Part shown: in pieces, positions 33,943-48,615 of the stretch
Position numbering within the stretch: the first letter of the stretch is position 1
Layout of the letters: every line of letters begins with the position of its first letter
Assembly (NCBI GenBank): GCA_000759755.1
Contig: BBMW01000019.1
Location: 1-64,000, forward strand
Source: Citrobacter werkmanii NBRC 105721
GTDB lineage: Bacteria > Pseudomonadota > Gammaproteobacteria > Enterobacterales > Enterobacteriaceae
Reading direction: 5' to 3'
DNA: 64,000 bases
The notes under the pieces: model-generated
The model's input: the letters and a program-made list of their open reading frames with translations, nothing else
What the model was told of the DNA's origin: nothing
Database searches by the model: none
Made by a program: the position numbers and the translations under genes

Positions 33943-34623
33943 TCAGAAGTTATAACCGAGACCGACACGATAACGAGTCTGACGATCGTCTGTGGTGGTG
34001 GTGTTGTAACCGGAGGAAACGTTACCCACCTCAACAAATGGAATCCAGGAACCTATTTTATAAGCCACACGGAAGTTATATTCATAATCGTCTTTGCGGT
34101 TGTTATATAAATCTTCGCTATCGGCAATTTTATAAATACCGTTAAGCTCAAACATCCAGTCATGAATGTTATAACCGAGCCATGCTTCCGGACGATAGAC
34201 CATGCGGTCATCCTTGCCGTCAGTGTTTCTGCGCATGTACTCCTGACGATAGCGGAACGCAGTCCACCAGCAGTCATTGATATTGTACTGTACGCGGATA
34301 TAAGGTTTATAAATCGTGATGTTATCGCCCGTTTCAATCGCAATACCCGGCTGCCAGATAAGATCCCGCCAGGTAAACTGGTAGCTTGCCGTATACTCGT
34401 TGCCATTACTTTCCATATTATTCCACGCATCATTAGATTGCGTATCTTCGGAACGTGAAATAGCTTCAACTGCAACACCAAAACCAGTCGCAAAACGATG
34501 AGACATATAAACACGATCGTAATTACGCCCATCGTCATAATATTCATGACGATAATCAACATAACCCGCTTGCGCGGCCACAGAGAATAATGGAATCAGT
34601 AATAACGCAGATTTAAATTTCAT
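33943..34623 (-). CDS. KdgM-family outer-membrane porin
   Basis: Small beta-barrel porin of 226 residues. The start MKFKSALLLI was preferred over an ATG six bases upstream because GAGGG is correctly spaced only for this one. The signal peptide ends near residue 19 (VAAQA/GYVDYRHEYY). Alternating polar and aromatic strands and the C-terminal RVGLGYNF are typical of 12-strand KdgM/NanC/OmpL channels, which pass acidic oligosaccharides. The GPH symporter gene downstream supports a two-step uptake route. Confidence 0.85.
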   Translation of the reverse strand: MKFKSALLLIPLFSVAAQAGYVDYRHEYYDDGRNYDRVYMSHRFATGFGVAVEAISRSEDTQSNDAWNNMESNGNEYTASYQFTWRDLIWQPGIAIETGDNITIYKPYIRVQYNINDCWWTAFRYRQEYMRRNTDGKDDRMVYRPEAWLGYNIHDWMFELNGIYKIADSEDLYNNRKDDYEYNFRVAYKIGSWIPFVEVGNVSSGYNTTTTDDRQTRYRVGLGYNF

Positions 34624-34919
34624 GACCATCCCTCTTCACACTAAATCAAGGAAATTACCCATCTCGTTCCGTCCATTAATGGGAAACGATGAAGGATTAA
34701 GAATAATTTTATATTTCGACGAAAGTGTATTTTAGAAAGAAAGCAGAAACCTTTGGTATTTTGCCAACAATTAGCATGAGTGGCAAAAACCAGAAGATAA
34801 AAAGGACGCAGATCACCAGTAGAAACATTTTACCTAAAAAATAAAAACACTGTTTTATTTATTAAATAAAAGACACTATTCAACACATCAATATAAATTT
34901 CAGTCTTCAGGCGCAGATA
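34624..34919. promoter_or_regulatory. AT-rich control region of the porin-symporter pair
   Basis: This 296-base gene-free stretch lies between the porin start and the rpmE terminator. It contains an inverted repeat TTTTGCCA (34759-34766) and TGGCAAAA (34781-34788), separated by 14 bases, a plausible operator or looped site, and an imperfect repeat near 34660-34690. No CRP site stood out. Otherwise I see nothing coding. Confidence 0.5.
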
Positions 34920-34947
34920 CAAAAAAAGCGCCGTAAGGCGCTTTTTT
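34920..34947 (-). terminator. Terminator after rpmE
   Basis: AGCGCC-TTAC-GGCGCTTTTTTT on the minus strand: a perfect 6-bp GC stem with a U-tract, just after the rpmE stop codon. Confidence 0.92.
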
Positions 34948-34961
34948 CTGACAGCTGAAAC

Positions 34962-35213
<252 letters not shown>

Positions 35214-35368
35214 CTAACGCCAGACACCACGCGATGTTAATTATTCCCCGTCACCTTTCACACTGCATCAACAGCTTGAAATTCTCGGGTAATGGTCATT
35301 GTTTGACGCAATCAATTTGCATCAAAGGCGGCGAATCATACAGAAATTAACCTGCTCATGCAAACTGA

Positions 35369-37630
<2,262 letters not shown>

Positions 37631-37784
37631 TCCCTCACGATGCGAGGCGGATCGTAAAATTAAATATCCATCACACTTTTTATGAAAATTCTGTAACCGC
37701 TTCCATTCACTATCTGATAAAAATGTTTCAGATGAAGGTTATCCAGGGACGAGTCTGTGCCAGCCGCCCTGGCGAGGAGAAAGA

Positions 37785-38810
37785 GTGAAACCGAATAAGC
37801 AGGTTGCCGCCGCTACGATGAAAGATGTTGCTCTGAAGGCGAAAGTCTCAACGGCAACCGTATCCCGCGCATTAATGAACCCAGACAAAGTTTCGCAGTC
37901 AACCCGTAACAAGGTTGAGCAGGCTGCTCTGGAAGTGGGATATCTACCTCAATCGATGGGACGCAACGTAAAGCGTAATGAGTCACGTACCATTCTGGTG
38001 ATTGTGCCTGATATCTGCGATCCGTTTTTTAGCGAAGTCATTCGTGGCATAGAAGTCACCGCCGCAGAACAGGGATATCTGGTGCTTATCGGCGATTGCG
38101 CGCACCAGAATCAGCAGGAAAAGACCTTTCTTAACCTCATTATCACCAAGCAGATCGATGGTATGGTGCTGCTCAGCTCGCGCCTGCCGTTTGATGCCAG
38201 CGTGGAAGAGCAGCGTAATTTACCGCCGATGGTTATGTCCAACGAGTTCGCGCCAGAGCTGGAACTTCCCACCGTGCACATTGATAACCTCACCGCCGCC
38301 TTTAACGCGATGAACTATCTGCTGGAACTGGGACATAAACGCATTGGCTGTATCGCCGGACCAGAGGATATGCCGCTGTGCCATTACCGTCTGCAAGGTT
38401 ACGTTCAGGCACTGCGCCGCAACGGAATTACGGTCGATCCGCATTTCATCGCGCGCGGGGATTTTACCTATGAAGCGGGAGCCAATGCGCTTAAACAGCT
38501 CCTGGCGCTACCACAGCCGCCTACTGCGGTCTTTTGCCACAGCGATGTCATGGCCCTTGGCGCCCTCTCTTACGCCAAACGTCAGGGCCTGAAGGTGCCC
38601 GACGATTTATCGATCATTGGCTTTGATAACATTTCGCTCGCGGAATTTTGTGATCCACCCCTGACAACCGTCGCACAGCCGCGTTTCGATATCGGACGTG
38701 AAGCTATGCTGTTACTGCTCGATCAATTACAAGGCCAGAACGTCAGCAGTGGCTCACGTTTACTGGACTGCGAGCTTATTATTCGGGGTACAACCCGGGC
38801 ACTGACGTAA
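37785..38810 (+). CDS. cytR: Nucleoside-regulon repressor CytR
   Basis: LacI-family repressor of nucleoside uptake and catabolism that works with CRP and is relieved by cytidine. It has 341 residues. The GTG start follows GAGGAGAAAGA. The N-terminal LacI helix-turn-helix is TMKDVALKAKVSTATVSRAL (about 11-30), followed by hinge VGYLPQSMGRNVKR and a periplasmic-binding-protein-like sensor (SRTILVIVPDICDPFF). In E. coli it sits between priA and ftsN, as here. Confidence 0.96.
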   Translation: MKPNKQVAAATMKDVALKAKVSTATVSRALMNPDKVSQSTRNKVEQAALEVGYLPQSMGRNVKRNESRTILVIVPDICDPFFSEVIRGIEVTAAEQGYLVLIGDCAHQNQQEKTFLNLIITKQIDGMVLLSSRLPFDASVEEQRNLPPMVMSNEFAPELELPTVHIDNLTAAFNAMNYLLELGHKRIGCIAGPEDMPLCHYRLQGYVQALRRNGITVDPHFIARGDFTYEAGANALKQLLALPQPPTAVFCHSDVMALGALSYAKRQGLKVPDDLSIIGFDNISLAEFCDPPLTTVAQPRFDIGREAMLLLLDQLQGQNVSSGSRLLDCELIIRGTTRALT

Positions 38811-38846
38811 AGTAAAGTGCTTTCGGACTCCCCTGTCTGGTCAAAG

Positions 38847-38873
38847 GCCCGCCGCTTAAGTAACATGGCGGGC
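38847..38873 (+). terminator. Hairpin between cytR and ftsN
   Basis: GCCCGCC and GGCGGGC form a perfect 7-bp GC stem with a 13-base loop about 35 bases after cytR. No U-tract follows, so it may be a weak or Rho-assisted terminator. Confidence 0.5.
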
Positions 38874-38903
38874 TGACGAACGAATAAATACAGCGAAACG
38901 ATA

Positions 38904-39878
38904 GTGGCACAACGAGATTATGTACGTCGCGGCCAACCGGCACCTTCGCGGCGCAAAAAGAGCACATCACGGAAAAAACAACGCAATACGCCTGCGGTAT
39001 CGCCCACTATGGTTGCTATTGCTGCAGCCGTACTTGTGACCTTTATCGGTGGTCTGTACTTCATTACGCATCACAAGAAAGAAGAGTCCGAAACGCTGCA
39101 AAACCAGAAAGTCACCGGCAATGGCATTCCACCAAAACCGGAAGAGCGCTGGCGATACATCAAAGAGCTGGAAAGCCGTCAGCCTGGCGTACGCGCTCCT
39201 ACCGAACCGTCCGCCGGCGGCGAGGTGCTGAACGCCGACCAGTTAACCAATGAGCAACGCCAGTTATTGGCGCAGATGCAGGCTGACATGCGTCAACAGC
39301 CAACGCAGCTCAACGAAGTACCGTGGAACGAACAAACGCCTGAGCAACGCCAGCAAACGCTGCAGCGTCAACGTCAGGTGCAACAGCAGCAGTGGAACAC
39401 TACGCAGCAGCAGGCTCAACAGCCACGCCAACGGGCAACGGAACAGCCTTACCAGCAGCCGCAAACGCGTACGGCGCAAACCGCACCGGTACAACAGCCG
39501 AAACCGCAGCCAAAACCGGCGGCGCAACAGCCTTATCAGGATCTGCTGCAAACGCCTGCGCATACCACCGCCGCTCAGCCGAAAACGCAACCGGCCGCGC
39601 CAATAACGAATGAAACGCAACCGCCAAAACAGACGGCGGAGAAAAAAGATGAACGCCGCTGGATGGTTCAGTGCGGGTCATTTAAAGGCGCTGAGCAGGC
39701 AGAAACCGTGCGCGCGCAGCTGGCCTTTGAAGGGTTCAACTCGCGTATTACCACCAATAACGGCTGGAATCGCGTGGTCATTGGTCCGGTCAAAGGCAAA
39801 GAGAATGCCGACAACACCATCAGCCGCCTGAAGGTTGCTGGTCACACAAACTGCATTCGACTCGCCACTGGGGGTTGA
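38904..39878 (+). CDS. ftsN: Essential cell-division protein FtsN
   Basis: Bitopic divisome protein that triggers septal peptidoglycan synthesis. It has 324 residues (E. coli 319) and a GTG start. The cytoplasmic part RDYVRRGQPAPSRRKK is followed by one membrane helix (VAIAAAVLVTFIGGLYFI, about 33-52). The periplasmic linker contains the EERWRYIKELE activation helices near 75-90, then a Gln/Pro-rich low-complexity stretch (about 125-245). The C-terminal SPOR domain RRWMVQCGSFKGAEQAE (from about 250) binds denuded glycan. The linker differs most from E. coli. Confidence 0.96.
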   Translation: MAQRDYVRRGQPAPSRRKKSTSRKKQRNTPAVSPTMVAIAAAVLVTFIGGLYFITHHKKEESETLQNQKVTGNGIPPKPEERWRYIKELESRQPGVRAPTEPSAGGEVLNADQLTNEQRQLLAQMQADMRQQPTQLNEVPWNEQTPEQRQQTLQRQRQVQQQQWNTTQQQAQQPRQRATEQPYQQPQTRTAQTAPVQQPKPQPKPAAQQPYQDLLQTPAHTTAAQPKTQPAAPITNETQPPKQTAEKKDERRWMVQCGSFKGAEQAETVRAQLAFEGFNSRITTNNGWNRVVIGPVKGKENADNTISRLKVAGHTNCIRLATGG

Positions 39879-39885
39879 AACCCCC
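39870..39885 (+). terminator. Short hairpin at the ftsN stop codon
   Basis: GGGGGTT-GA-AACCCCC is a near-perfect palindrome whose centre contains the ftsN TGA stop. With the following CCCCCCC it is a strong local structure, but no U-tract follows. A role in mRNA 3'-end protection is possible. Confidence 0.4.
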
Positions 39886-39914
39886 AAAATCCCCCCCATC
39901 TATACTTGCATTAC

Positions 39915-39935
39915 GCCCCGCATCCTGTGCGGGGC
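39915..39935 (+). promoter_or_regulatory. Stem-loop in the hslVU 5' leader
   Basis: GCCCCGCA-TCCTG-TGCGGGGC, a perfect 8-bp stem about 35 bases before hslV. A 5' UTR stem-loop that stabilises hslVU mRNA is known in E. coli; the position here matches that role. Confidence 0.65.
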
Positions 39936-39969
39936 CTGTATTCTGCATTTGTAACCAAGGGGTCTGCTC

Positions 39970-40500
39970 GTGACAACAATAGTAAGCGTACGCCGTAACG
40001 GCCATGTGGTAATCGCCGGTGATGGTCAGGCCACACTGGGTAACACCGTAATGAAAGGCAACGTGAAGAAAGTCCGCCGTCTGTATAACGACAAAGTCAT
40101 TGCGGGCTTTGCGGGCGGTACTGCGGATGCATTCACGCTGTTCGAACTGTTCGAACGCAAGCTGGAAATGCACCAGGGTCACCTGGTGAAAGCGGCCGTT
40201 GAACTGGCAAAAGACTGGCGTACCGACCGTATGCTGCGCAAACTCGAAGCGCTGCTGGCCGTCGCAGATGAAACGGCATCACTCATCATCACCGGTAACG
40301 GCGACGTCATCCAGCCAGAAAACGATCTGATTGCCATCGGCTCCGGCGGTCCCTACGCCCAGGCTGCTGCACGCGCTCTGCTGGAAAACACCGAGCTTGG
40401 CGCGCGCGAGATTGCTGAGAAAGCGTTGGATATTGCAGGGGATATCTGCATTTATACCAACCACTTCCATACCATCGAAGAATTGAACTCCAAAGCGTAA
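39970..40500 (+). CDS. hslV: ATP-dependent protease subunit HslV (ClpQ)
   Basis: Proteolytic core of the HslVU protease. It has 176 residues and a GTG start. After Met removal the N-terminal threonine of [10 protein letters not shown] is the catalytic nucleophile, as in proteasome beta subunits. [21 protein letters not shown] and [17 protein letters not shown] are family blocks. hslU starts nine bases downstream, so the two are co-translated. Confidence 0.97.
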   Translation: MTTIVSVRRNGHVVIAGDGQATLGNTVMKGNVKKVRRLYNDKVIAGFAGGTADAFTLFELFERKLEMHQGHLVKAAVELAKDWRTDRMLRKLEALLAVADETASLIITGNGDVIQPENDLIAIGSGGPYAQAAARALLENTELGAREIAEKALDIAGDICIYTNHFHTIEELNSKA

Positions 40501-40509
40501 GGATCCCCC

Positions 40510-41841
40510 ATGTCTGAAATGACCCCACGCGAAATTGTCAGCGAACTGAACAAACACATCATCGGCCAGGATAACGCTAAGCGTTCCGTGGCGATTGCCC
40601 TGCGTAACCGCTGGCGCCGTATGCAGCTCAACGAAGAGCTGCGCCATGAAGTGACGCCGAAAAATATTCTGATGATTGGCCCGACCGGCGTCGGTAAAAC
40701 CGAAATCGCCCGTCGCCTGGCAAAACTGGCCAACGCGCCGTTCATCAAAGTTGAAGCAACCAAATTCACCGAAGTTGGCTATGTTGGTAAAGAAGTTGAC
40801 TCCATCATCCGCGATCTGACCGACGCTGCCATTAAGATGGTTCGCGTTCAGGCAATTGAGAAAAACCGCTTCCGCGCTGAAGAGATGGCGGAAGAGCGCA
40901 TTCTCGACGTGCTGATCCCACCAGCTAAAAATAACTGGGGGCAGTCTGAACAACCGCAGGAACCTTCTGCTGCGCGTCAGGCGTTCCGTAAAAAACTGCG
41001 CGAAGGCCAGCTCGACGATAAAGAGATCGAAATCGATCTCGCCGCCGCACCGATGGGCGTTGAAATCATGGCGCCTCCGGGCATGGAAGAGATGACCAGC
41101 CAACTGCAGTCCATGTTCCAGAACCTGGGCGGTCAGAAGCAAAAACCGCGTAAGCTGAAAATCAAAGACGCGATGAAGCTGCTGATTGAAGAAGAAGCGG
41201 CCAAACTGGTGAACCCGGAAGAGCTGAAACAGGAAGCTATCGACGCCGTTGAGCAGCACGGGATCGTGTTTATCGACGAAATCGACAAAATCTGTAAGCG
41301 CGGCGAATCCTCTGGTCCGGACGTGTCCCGTGAAGGCGTACAGCGCGACCTGCTGCCGCTGGTTGAAGGCTGCACGGTCTCCACCAAGCACGGCATGGTG
41401 AAAACCGATCACATTCTGTTTATCGCTTCTGGCGCATTCCAGGTAGCCAAACCGTCGGACCTGATCCCGGAACTGCAGGGTCGTCTGCCGATTCGCGTTG
41501 AACTACAGGCGCTGACCACCAGCGATTTTGAGCGTATCCTGACCGAACCGAATGCCTCCATCACCGTTCAGTACAAAGCGCTGATGGCGACCGAAGGTGT
41601 GGACATTAACTTCACCGAATCGGGCATTAAACGCATTGCCGAAGCGGCCTGGCAGGTTAACGAAACCACCGAAAACATCGGCGCGCGTCGTCTGCACACC
41701 GTTCTTGAGCGTCTGATGGAAGATATTTCCTATGATGCGAGCGATTTGAACGGCCAAAGCATCACAATTGATGCCGAATATGTGAGCAAACATCTGGATG
41801 CGCTGGTCGCAGATGAAGATCTGAGCCGTTTTATCCTATAA
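40510..41841 (+). CDS. hslU: ATPase subunit HslU (ClpY)
   Basis: AAA+ unfoldase that feeds substrates into HslV. It has 443 residues. Walker A is GPTGVGKT (57-64), and Walker B lies in [10 protein letters not shown] (near 256). The pore motif GYVG is near 90. The I-domain inserted between them spans roughly 110-240 (rich in Gln and Lys, [10 protein letters not shown]). The sensor 2 arginine lies in [21 protein letters not shown]. It ends with the sequence DEDLSRFIL needed for HslV docking. Confidence 0.97.
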   Translation: MSEMTPREIVSELNKHIIGQDNAKRSVAIALRNRWRRMQLNEELRHEVTPKNILMIGPTGVGKTEIARRLAKLANAPFIKVEATKFTEVGYVGKEVDSIIRDLTDAAIKMVRVQAIEKNRFRAEEMAEERILDVLIPPAKNNWGQSEQPQEPSAARQAFRKKLREGQLDDKEIEIDLAAAPMGVEIMAPPGMEEMTSQLQSMFQNLGGQKQKPRKLKIKDAMKLLIEEEAAKLVNPEELKQEAIDAVEQHGIVFIDEIDKICKRGESSGPDVSREGVQRDLLPLVEGCTVSTKHGMVKTDHILFIASGAFQVAKPSDLIPELQGRLPIRVELQALTTSDFERILTEPNASITVQYKALMATEGVDINFTESGIKRIAEAAWQVNETTENIGARRLHTVLERLMEDISYDASDLNGQSITIDAEYVSKHLDALVADEDLSRFIL

Positions 41842-41871
41842 TCGCGTTCAATGCATTTTCATCACTGTTGA

Positions 41872-41895
41872 TGGGGCTGATAAAGCCCCATTTTT
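41872..41895 (+). terminator. Terminator after hslU
   Basis: TGGGGCT-GATAA-AGCCCCA-TTTTT: a 7-bp stem and U-tract about 30 bases after hslU and just before menA. It should separate the two units or attenuate read-through. Confidence 0.88.
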
Positions 41896-41908
41896 ATTGG
41901 CGCTAAAT

Positions 41909-42838
41909 ATGACTGAACAACAACAAATTAGCCGCTCACAAGCCTGGCTGGAAAGTTTACGACCTAAGACCTTACCGCTCGCCTTCGCGGCGATCATCGT
42001 CGGTACGGCATTAGCATGGTGGCAAGGATACTTCGATCCGCTGGTTGCTCTGCTGGCATTAATTACGGCGGGACTGCTGCAAATTCTGTCCAATCTCGCT
42101 AACGACTATGGCGATGCCGTCAAAGGCAGCGACAAGCCCGATCGCATTGGACCGCTGCGCGGGATGCAAAAAGGGGTTATCACCCAAGAGCAGATGAAGC
42201 GCGCGCTGATCGTCACCGTAGTGTTGATCTGTCTGTCTGGTCTGGCCCTGGTTGCCGTGGCCTGTCACACGCTGGCGGATTTTGTCGGTTTCCTGGTGCT
42301 CGGGGGCCTGTCGATTATCGCCGCGATCACTTACACCGTGGGTAATCGCCCTTACGGATATATCGGTCTGGGCGATATTTCCGTGCTGGTATTCTTCGGC
42401 TGGCTCAGCGTGATGGGAAGCTGGTATTTACAGGCCCATACGCTGATTCCGGCGCTGATTCTGCCTGCCACCGCCTGCGGCCTGCTGGCAACCGCTGTGC
42501 TCAACGTCAACAATCTGCGCGATATCAACAGCGACAGAGAGAATGGCAAGAACACGCTGGTCGTGCGTTTAGGCGCCGTGAATGCCCGCCGCTACCATGC
42601 CTGCCTGCTGATGGGTACGCTGGTCTGTCTGGCGCTGTTTAACCTGTTCTCGCTGCAAAGCCTGTGGGGATGGCTGTTTATTCTTGCCGCTCCGCTGCTT
42701 TTCAAACAGGCGCGTTACGTGATGCGTGAGATGAACCCTGAGGCAATGCGCCCGATGCTGGAACGCACCGTAAAAGCGGCACTATTAACTAACCTGCTGT
42801 TTGTCGTTGGAATTTTCTTAAGTCAGTGGTCTCTTTAA
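41909..42838 (+). CDS. menA: 1,4-dihydroxy-2-naphthoate octaprenyltransferase MenA
   Basis: Membrane UbiA-family prenyltransferase that makes demethylmenaquinone. It has 309 residues from MTEQQQISRSQAW. The first aspartate-rich motif is NDYGDAVKGSDKPDR (near 70-84). The second is NNLRDINSDRENGK (near 200). About eight membrane segments are visible. A TTG-initiated form four residues longer is possible but less likely. rraA follows after a short promoter gap, as in E. coli. Confidence 0.96.
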   Translation: MTEQQQISRSQAWLESLRPKTLPLAFAAIIVGTALAWWQGYFDPLVALLALITAGLLQILSNLANDYGDAVKGSDKPDRIGPLRGMQKGVITQEQMKRALIVTVVLICLSGLALVAVACHTLADFVGFLVLGGLSIIAAITYTVGNRPYGYIGLGDISVLVFFGWLSVMGSWYLQAHTLIPALILPATACGLLATAVLNVNNLRDINSDRENGKNTLVVRLGAVNARRYHACLLMGTLVCLALFNLFSLQSLWGWLFILAAPLLFKQARYVMREMNPEAMRPMLERTVKAALLTNLLFVVGIFLSQWSL

Positions 42839-42930
42839 CTGACAAATATCAATTAACAATTGATGATTTTGCCAACAGTACACATAGCGCGATATACTAA
42901 AAATTCTCGCAGCAACTAAACGTTAAGCCT

Positions 42931-43416
42931 ATGAAATACGATACATCCGAGCTTTGTGACATCTATCAGGAAGATGTCAACGTCGTGGAACCGCTGTTCT
43001 CTAACTTTGGGGGACGGTCGTCGTTTGGCGGACAAATCATCACGGTAAAATGTTTCGAGGACAACGGGTTGCTGTACGATCTGCTCGAACAAAACGGCCG
43101 TGGTCGCATTCTGCTGGTCGATGGCGGCGGTTCTGTCCGTCGCGCGCTGGTCGATGCCGAACTGGCGCGGCTGGCCGTACAGAATGAATGGGAAGGTCTG
43201 GTCATCTACGGCTCAGTACGCCAGGTAGACGATCTGGAAGAACTGGATATTGGCATTCAGGCGATTGCCGCAATTCCGGTAGGCGCTTCAGGTGAGGGCA
43301 TTGGGGAAAGCGATGTGCGCGTCAACTTTGGCGGCGTGACGTTCTTCTCCGGCGACCACCTGTACGCCGACAACACCGGGATAATTCTCTCCGAAGACCC
43401 GCTCGATATCGAGTGA
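42931..43416 (+). CDS. rraA: Ribonuclease E inhibitor RraA
   Basis: Binds the C-terminal half of RNase E and lowers its activity. It has 161 residues. The methyltransferase-like fold is recognisable by [19 protein letters not shown] and [18 protein letters not shown], which resembles an HMG-aldolase substrate site but lacks the catalytic set. A strong terminator follows. Confidence 0.95.
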   Translation: MKYDTSELCDIYQEDVNVVEPLFSNFGGRSSFGGQIITVKCFEDNGLLYDLLEQNGRGRILLVDGGGSVRRALVDAELARLAVQNEWEGLVIYGSVRQVDDLEELDIGIQAIAAIPVGASGEGIGESDVRVNFGGVTFFSGDHLYADNTGIILSEDPLDIE

Positions 43417-43420
43417 TCAA

Positions 43421-43446
43421 AAAGGCACCGCAAGGTGCCTTTTTTT
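43421..43446 (+). terminator. Terminator after rraA
   Basis: AAAAAGGCACC-GCAA-GGTGCCTTTTTTT: a perfect 7-bp stem with A- and T-tracts five bases after the rraA stop. Confidence 0.94.
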
Positions 43447-43462
43447 ATGCGTTGTCGCTGAT

Positions 43463-43497
43463 TGCCGGATGTCGGCTCACGCCTTATCCGGCCTACA
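43463..43497. repeat. REP element between rraA and zapB
   Basis: TGCCGGATGTCGGCTCACGCCTTATCCGGCCTACA: head and tail match the REP consensus, with a short irregular loop. Confidence 0.85.
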
Positions 43498-43530
43498 AAC
43501 AGGGGCGATTACGCGAAAGATAAAGCGTAA

Positions 43531-46581
<3,051 letters not shown>

Positions 46582-46589
46582 TACGTCAT

Positions 46590-46625
46590 TGCCGGATGGC
46601 GACGCTAAGGTGTCTTATCCGGCAA
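46590..46625. repeat. REP element between glpK and glpX
   Basis: TGCCGGATGGCGACGCTAAGGTGTCTTATCCGGCAA: a REP hairpin nine bases after the glpK stop. It may protect the upstream glpFK message and lower glpX expression relative to it. Confidence 0.85.
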
Positions 46626-46720
46626 TATCTTCGTGCGGGGACAACCCGCACACACATCAATAATCTCGCCCCCTCCCCTGTGCTACACTTCGCGCCATTC
46701 CTTTCAGCTACGAGTTTGCA

Positions 46721-47731
46721 ATGAGACGAGAACTTGCCATTGAATTTTCACGCGTGACCGAAGCGGCCGCGCTGGCTGGCTACAAATGGCTGGGCCGCGG
46801 CGATAAAAATACCGCTGACGGCGCGGCGGTGAACGCCATGCGTATTATGCTCAACCAGGTCAACATCGACGGCACCATCGTGATTGGCGAAGGTGAAATC
46901 GATGAAGCGCCGATGCTGTTTATCGGTGAGAAAGTCGGTACGGGTCTTGGTGATGCGGTAGACATCGCCGTCGATCCTATCGAAGGCACGCGTATGACGG
47001 CAATGGGCCAGGCAAATGCGCTGGCGGTACTGGCCGTGGGCGACAAAGGCTGCTTCCTGAACGCGCCGGACATGTATATGGAAAAGCTGATTGTCGGCCC
47101 AGGCGCAAAAGGGTCCATTGACCTGAACCTATCGCTGGAAGCTAACCTGCGTAACATTGCCGCCGCGCTGAACAAACCCCTGAGTGACCTGACCGTCACT
47201 ATCCTGGCAAAACCTCGCCATGATGACGTTATTGCAGAGATGACGAAACTGGGCGTGCGCGTATTCGCTATTCCCGACGGCGACGTTGCGGCTTCAATTC
47301 TGACCTGCATGCCTGACAGTGAAGTTGACGTGCTGTACGGCATTGGCGGCGCACCGGAAGGCGTGGTCTCCGCCGCCGTTATCCGCGCGCTGGATGGCGA
47401 TATGCAGGGCCGTCTGTTGGCGCGTCATGACGTCAAAGGCGACAGCGAAGAAAACCGCCGCATTGGCGAACAGGAACTGGCCCGCTGCACTGCGATGGGC
47501 ATTGAGGCGGGCAAAGCACTGCGTCTGGACGAAATGGCGCGCAGCGACAACGTTATTTTCTCTGCCACCGGCATCACCAAAGGCGATCTACTGGAAGGCA
47601 TTAGCCGCAAAGGTAATATCGCGACCACAGAAACACTGTTGATCCGCGGCAAATCACGCACAATCCGCCGCATTCAGTCGATTCACTATCTCGATCGCAA
47701 AGATCCCGATGTGCAGGCGCACATCCTGTAA
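46721..47731 (+). CDS. glpX: Fructose-1,6-bisphosphatase class II GlpX
   Basis: Mn-dependent phosphatase that hydrolyses fructose 1,6-bisphosphate in gluconeogenesis; it is the third gene of glpFKX. It has 336 residues. The lithium-sensitive phosphatase motifs are present: GEGEIDEAPM (metal Glu, near 55-64) and DPIEGT (near 85-90). YGIGGAPEGVVSAA is a further class II block. A terminator follows. Confidence 0.96.
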   Translation: MRRELAIEFSRVTEAAALAGYKWLGRGDKNTADGAAVNAMRIMLNQVNIDGTIVIGEGEIDEAPMLFIGEKVGTGLGDAVDIAVDPIEGTRMTAMGQANALAVLAVGDKGCFLNAPDMYMEKLIVGPGAKGSIDLNLSLEANLRNIAAALNKPLSDLTVTILAKPRHDDVIAEMTKLGVRVFAIPDGDVAASILTCMPDSEVDVLYGIGGAPEGVVSAAVIRALDGDMQGRLLARHDVKGDSEENRRIGEQELARCTAMGIEAGKALRLDEMARSDNVIFSATGITKGDLLEGISRKGNIATTETLLIRGKSRTIRRIQSIHYLDRKDPDVQAHIL

Positions 47732-47751
47732 TTGATTTGATCAATAGAGCC

Positions 47752-47773
47752 TTCCAGCCCATCCGGGCTGGAA
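47752..47773 (+). terminator. Hairpin after glpX
   Basis: TTCCAGCCC-ATCC-GGGCTGGAA, a perfect 9-bp stem followed by ATCTTTC. It lies between glpX and the fpr promoter. Confidence 0.8.
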
Positions 47774-47826
47774 ATCTTTCGTCCAACGAACGAAGATAAG
47801 GCAATCAAAGCAGACAGGAGAAAACC

Positions 47827-48573
47827 ATGGCAGATTGGGTAACAGGCAAAGTCACAAAGGTGCAGAACTGGACCGATGCCTTATTTAGTTTGACCGTGCG
47901 AGCTCCGGTTCTTCCTTTCACTGCTGGCCAGTTTACCAAGCTTGGCCTGGAAATCGACGGCGAGCGCGTCCAGCGCGCCTATTCCTACGTCAATGCGCCC
48001 GACAATCCCGATTTAGAGTTTTATCTGGTGACGGTTCCCGACGGCAAACTCAGCCCTCGTTTGGCCGCGCTGAAACCTGGCGATGACGTTCAGGTGGTCA
48101 GTGAAGCCGCTGGCTTCTTCGTCCTGGATGAGATCCCCGATTGCGATACGCTATGGATGCTGGCGACCGGCACGGCTATCGGCCCGTATTTGTCGATTTT
48201 GCAGTTAGGCAAAGATCTGGATCGCTTTAAAAATCTGGTGCTGGTCCACGCCGCGCGCTATGCCGCCGATTTAAGCTACCTGCCATTGATGCAGGCGCTG
48301 GAAAAGCGCTACGAAGGTAAATTACGTATCCAGACCGTTGTTAGCCGTGAAACTGCGGCAAATTCGTTGACCGGGCGAGTGCCGGCGCTGATTGAAAGCG
48401 GTGAGCTGGAAAAAGCGGTAGGTCTGCCAATGGATAAAGAAACCAGCCACGTAATGCTATGTGGAAATCCACAAATGGTACGCGACACGCAGCAACTGTT
48501 GAAAGAGACCCGGCAGATGACCAAACACCTGCGCCGTCGACCAGGCCATATGACCGCTGAACACTACTGGTAA
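47827..48573 (+). CDS. fpr: Ferredoxin/flavodoxin NADP+ reductase Fpr
   Basis: FAD protein passing electrons from NADPH to flavodoxin and ferredoxin, part of the superoxide response in E. coli. It has 248 residues. The FAD-binding RAYSYVNAPDNPDLEFYLV (near 50) is followed by the NADP-binding MLATGTAIGPYLSIL (near 112). The C-terminal aromatic residue is Trp248 (HYW). SoxS control is likely, but I did not mark a site. Confidence 0.97.
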   Translation: MADWVTGKVTKVQNWTDALFSLTVRAPVLPFTAGQFTKLGLEIDGERVQRAYSYVNAPDNPDLEFYLVTVPDGKLSPRLAALKPGDDVQVVSEAAGFFVLDEIPDCDTLWMLATGTAIGPYLSILQLGKDLDRFKNLVLVHAARYAADLSYLPLMQALEKRYEGKLRIQTVVSRETAANSLTGRVPALIESGELEKAVGLPMDKETSHVMLCGNPQMVRDTQQLLKETRQMTKHLRRRPGHMTAEHYW

Positions 48574-48578
48574 GGGCT

Positions 48579-48615
48579 TGCCGGATGGCGACGCTAACGC
48601 GCCTTATCCGCCCTA
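48579..48615. repeat. REP element between fpr and yiiR
   Basis: TGCCGGATGGCGACGCTAACGCGCCTTATCCGCCCTAC, a slightly degenerate REP between convergent genes. Its distal end overlaps the last codons of yiiR. Confidence 0.8.

Noticed and set aside
39380-39640. Gln/Pro-rich repeat tract considered as a tandem-repeat element
   Set aside because: It is the variable low-complexity linker of FtsN and remains in frame.
40279-41412. A 377-codon open frame antisense to hslV/hslU
   Set aside because: It is the reverse-strand shadow of strongly conserved hslV and hslU, lacks a ribosome site and a recognisable domain, and has Phe-rich composition typical of antisense GC-rich coding sequence.
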